Positions 61,373 through 64,000 of a DNA stretch of 64,000 nt are shown here, in pieces. The notes under the pieces were generated by a model, which had not been told where the DNA came from, made no database searches, and was given only the letters and a program-made list of their open reading frames with translations. The stretch comes from Liolophura sinensis (lineage: Eukaryota > Mollusca > Polyplacophora > Chitonida > Chitonidae). Positions within the stretch are counted from its first letter, which is position 1. Each line of letters starts with the position of its first letter. The position numbers and the translations under genes are program-made. Where the stretch lies: assembly GCF_032854445.1 (NCBI RefSeq), contig NC_088300.1, forward strand, positions 66,624,984 to 66,688,983, written 5' to 3'.

Positions 61373-64000
61373 ACATGTTCTTTTTATTTTCAACCTACAT
61401 GTACAAGCCCTGCATACAGCAATCTCTAACAGTGCCAGTGTCCTGAAGCCATGGGATAATGGAGATAGCATCAAAATACTTAACCCAGATAATGATAGCC
61501 AGATGCAGTACTAATGCATAAATTAAGATTTCTGTGAGATGTTTTTTGAAAGCTCACATTGTGAACTTTTCCTTAGATAAGCTGAAACAAAAATTGCAAA
61601 ATTGAAATCCAACACTCTAGTCTTGTCTAACCTCAGTTTGTTCAATATATTCATGTAATTAAATTCTTTAAAAGCTAAAGAACTATGCAAGTAACAAATG
61701 TATGATCTGAAAACCTAATTAAATGATATACATATGTATATATAGTTTTTAGTTCTGACTCATGACCTTTGTTACATGATTCTTACAAAGGTTTGCGGAC
61801 ACTCCAAAGCAGACAGCAGAAACATGTAGCAAGCCTTGATATCTTATGTGGGGTTTTTCTTTTTCAGTATTGTTGAAAATAAAATGTGTTCATCTACGTG
61901 TATGTGTTAAAGATACGAGAAAATCATGTGTACTGATGTTTTGTGGAAAGATAATTGTAGTTCTGGGTCAGTTTTAGGTTAAATTCTGCCTAATTTTCTT
62001 AATTAGGATCATAAAATAAATAGTGCTGAAACTGACACCAGACCTTAATAACATTGAAAATAATAGCAGAACAATATTCTGTGCATGTATGCAATTAGTT
62101 CAAAACATTTGCTTTCGTGATCAGCTTCTGGTTGTATTCTCCTATTATATTTGCATGAAATTGACCTGATGCACCTAGACAGATAGCAGACGGCCTTTGA
62201 TGTATCAACGTAGGTGGTCATCCCTGCTCTGCTCTAGGAAACAAACACAATCCGAGCATGTGGCGTGAATCAGCTCAGTGATGAGACTAGCTAACATTGA
62301 CAGCTCTAAGCGTCTCATTGTTTTAAGAGCTCTCTTATGCTGACTCAGGCATCACCTGTAAGCTGTTAGGACAGACACAGGTGTGTTGACGATACTTACC
62401 TGTCTTCTCACCTGAGTGTGACCTCAATCGTGTCGGAAAATACCTGACTTATCTGCACTGTTATAAGGTGTGCGTTACATGTACATACTAGTACAGCTCG
62501 GTGTGGATGCTTTGGAGGGGCATTTTGCAAGTCCATGACATAACACATGCGTTACATGTAAAAAAAAACACGTTAAAGAAAGATAGGAGATATGCTATAT
62601 ATTAAAATGCTACATATTAAAATGATCCACAGCTGCATGTAGTTAATATTTAATGTCGATATTGAAATAAACAGATGTTTCATAACATTGGGACACATGA
62701 TGAAGGAAACAATATGCGAATAAGTTTTTAGTTGTAATGTAATCAAAATCTTGGAAACTGACTGACTAGTGGAAAAAACAGACCACCAGTCATCAGCCAC
62801 TTCCCTAAAACTTTGTTCAACTTTTTTACGGGGTAGATGACGTTCTCCTAAGTTATGTCATTTAAGGCAATGTGATGTGCATAATAAGAAAAGAAAAACT
62901 GAGTTAAGAAATTGTTAATAATGTGGACTGGCAACTGTTAATATTATCCAGACATTTATTAGAGATTTGATCAAATTCTACATGTATCACCATTCAGGTG
63001 TCTTTACAATTTAGCCCACAATTGACAGCAGCATTATTTTATGACAAAGTGTGATTGATTTATTTCTTTGACACTTGCACTGTCTTTTGATGCAAATTAA
63101 TGTTCCCTGTTTTGGCTGACATTGCAACATTTTTGTTTAGGAACTGAATCCATAATCAGACTATTTTTGCTCTCAGTATAACATTGCACTGATACTAATT
63201 AAAATGCTAGCATGCCATGTCCCTTTCAACTTTTCTTCATTTAGCACATTACATTCTTCCAGATATACATGTATGACCTAAAAATACATGTATGAGGCAA
63301 ATAAATATTGTAAAATGTTATCTTTTGTGCTGAAATTTATATATTTCCAGTAAGATATCATTCAGGCTGCCAAAACGCCATTCGAGTATAGTGAACAACT
63401 TAGACATAGTCTTGGGCAAAGTTCTTTATCATTTACCATATTAATTAATATTACCTTCCCTGACCTAGTTACATATACATGTAGGTATTTCCAAATTTAT
63501 ACATTTGACCATTATTGTTTTTTTTGTTTTTTTTTTTTCAATTGTTAATCATTAATCAAGGCCTATCTCATGGGGATAGAACTTGCTGTGAGTTAAGGAG
63601 ACAGGGAGTCCTTGGGGTTGTGTTATCTTATGCCTAAACCCTGTGCCCAATACCCTCTTTGTTAGACATGTAAGGAGGGTGTGGAAGAACACACAATGGT
63701 GAAAACTTCCTCGACAGTGTTATTTTCTGCATGCCTGCTCCGTCAATGAAAACACAGCTTGACATCTACATTCCAGAGGTTCACCCTCTACACACTGGAT
63801 CTCAGTCATAGAAAGTTCCATTCATGGCTAGCTCCGTCATATTATGTCATAAGAGAGTTCATTTGGAGGAAGCAGACAGCAACTGTTGCGACGTCTGTTT
63901 CATGCTTTCCTGATATCATGTTTTTGACAGTTTTACTCTGAGGTGTTTGTGATGAAGTGAATGATTAGGGAATTTCCTACCTTCCATGTTGCTGGTGGTA

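Larger units (their letters stand above)
60675..64000 (+). other. CCDC88 intron 4, running off the window
   Basis: It follows the donor AAAG|GTATGT. No further HOOK-domain exon is found up to the window end. It holds two tandem repeats (60758-61045 and 61254-61372) and otherwise AT-rich sequence with short chance open frames. Confidence 0.75.

Noticed and set aside
60680-64000. A fifth CCDC88 coding exon
   Set aside because: I looked for a block encoding the LLLxLGCAVQCE segment that follows in the family and found none, so the next exon is taken to lie outside.

Overview
The window looks like invertebrate animal nuclear DNA, most likely from a mollusc or another lophotrochozoan. It is AT-rich, its genes are cut into many short exons with GT-AG introns, and it is littered with short retroposons and small inverted-repeat elements. 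The commonest retroposon type (tRNA-like head, ATTGGTGTTTTACGCCGT-type tail module) is one I associate with mollusc genomes. That assignment rests on memory, so the exact taxon is left open. None of the three gene models needs a bacterial or viral explanation.

Three protein genes can be reconstructed exon by exon. (1) Minus strand, 3946-23484: a complete TTC7 gene of 20 coding exons, 830 codons plus stop, with every junction in phase. TTC7 is a TPR scaffold of the plasma-membrane PI4-kinase IIIalpha complex. (2) Plus strand, 24024-29314: a complete ubiquitin-eS31 fusion gene (RPS27A). It has a probable 5'-TOP non-coding first exon, four coding exons (157 aa) and a polyA signal. Its first two introns of coding sequence hold four C/D box snoRNA candidates, two per intron. 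(3) Plus strand, from 31872: the first four coding exons of a Girdin/Daple (CCDC88) family gene, covering part of the N-terminal HOOK domain. A 26.6-kb intron lies between coding exons 3 and 4, and the gene runs off the right edge.

Layout: 1-3945 is sequence downstream of TTC7. 3946-23484 is TTC7. 23485-24023 is a short head-to-head promoter interval shared by TTC7 and RPS27A. 24024-29314 is RPS27A. 29315-about 31280 is intergenic. About 31280-64000 is CCDC88. The products act in unrelated processes (PI4P synthesis, ribosome/ubiquitin supply, G-protein and cytoskeletal signalling), so apart from the shared promoter interval no functional clustering is implied.

The most unusual structures are as follows. 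A tandem array of ten 26-bp units starts at the 5' splice site of TTC7 exon 13 and repeats a consensus donor (CAG|GTGAGT). The snoRNA cluster shares one guide element. A TA-flanked MITE begins 7 nt inside TTC7 intron 6. A decayed duplicate of the TTC7 exon 11/12 boundary lies in intron 13. An inverted repeat carries hammerhead-ribozyme-like 3' cores on both strands. Several dispersed repeat families have clear target-site duplications or terminal inverted repeats.
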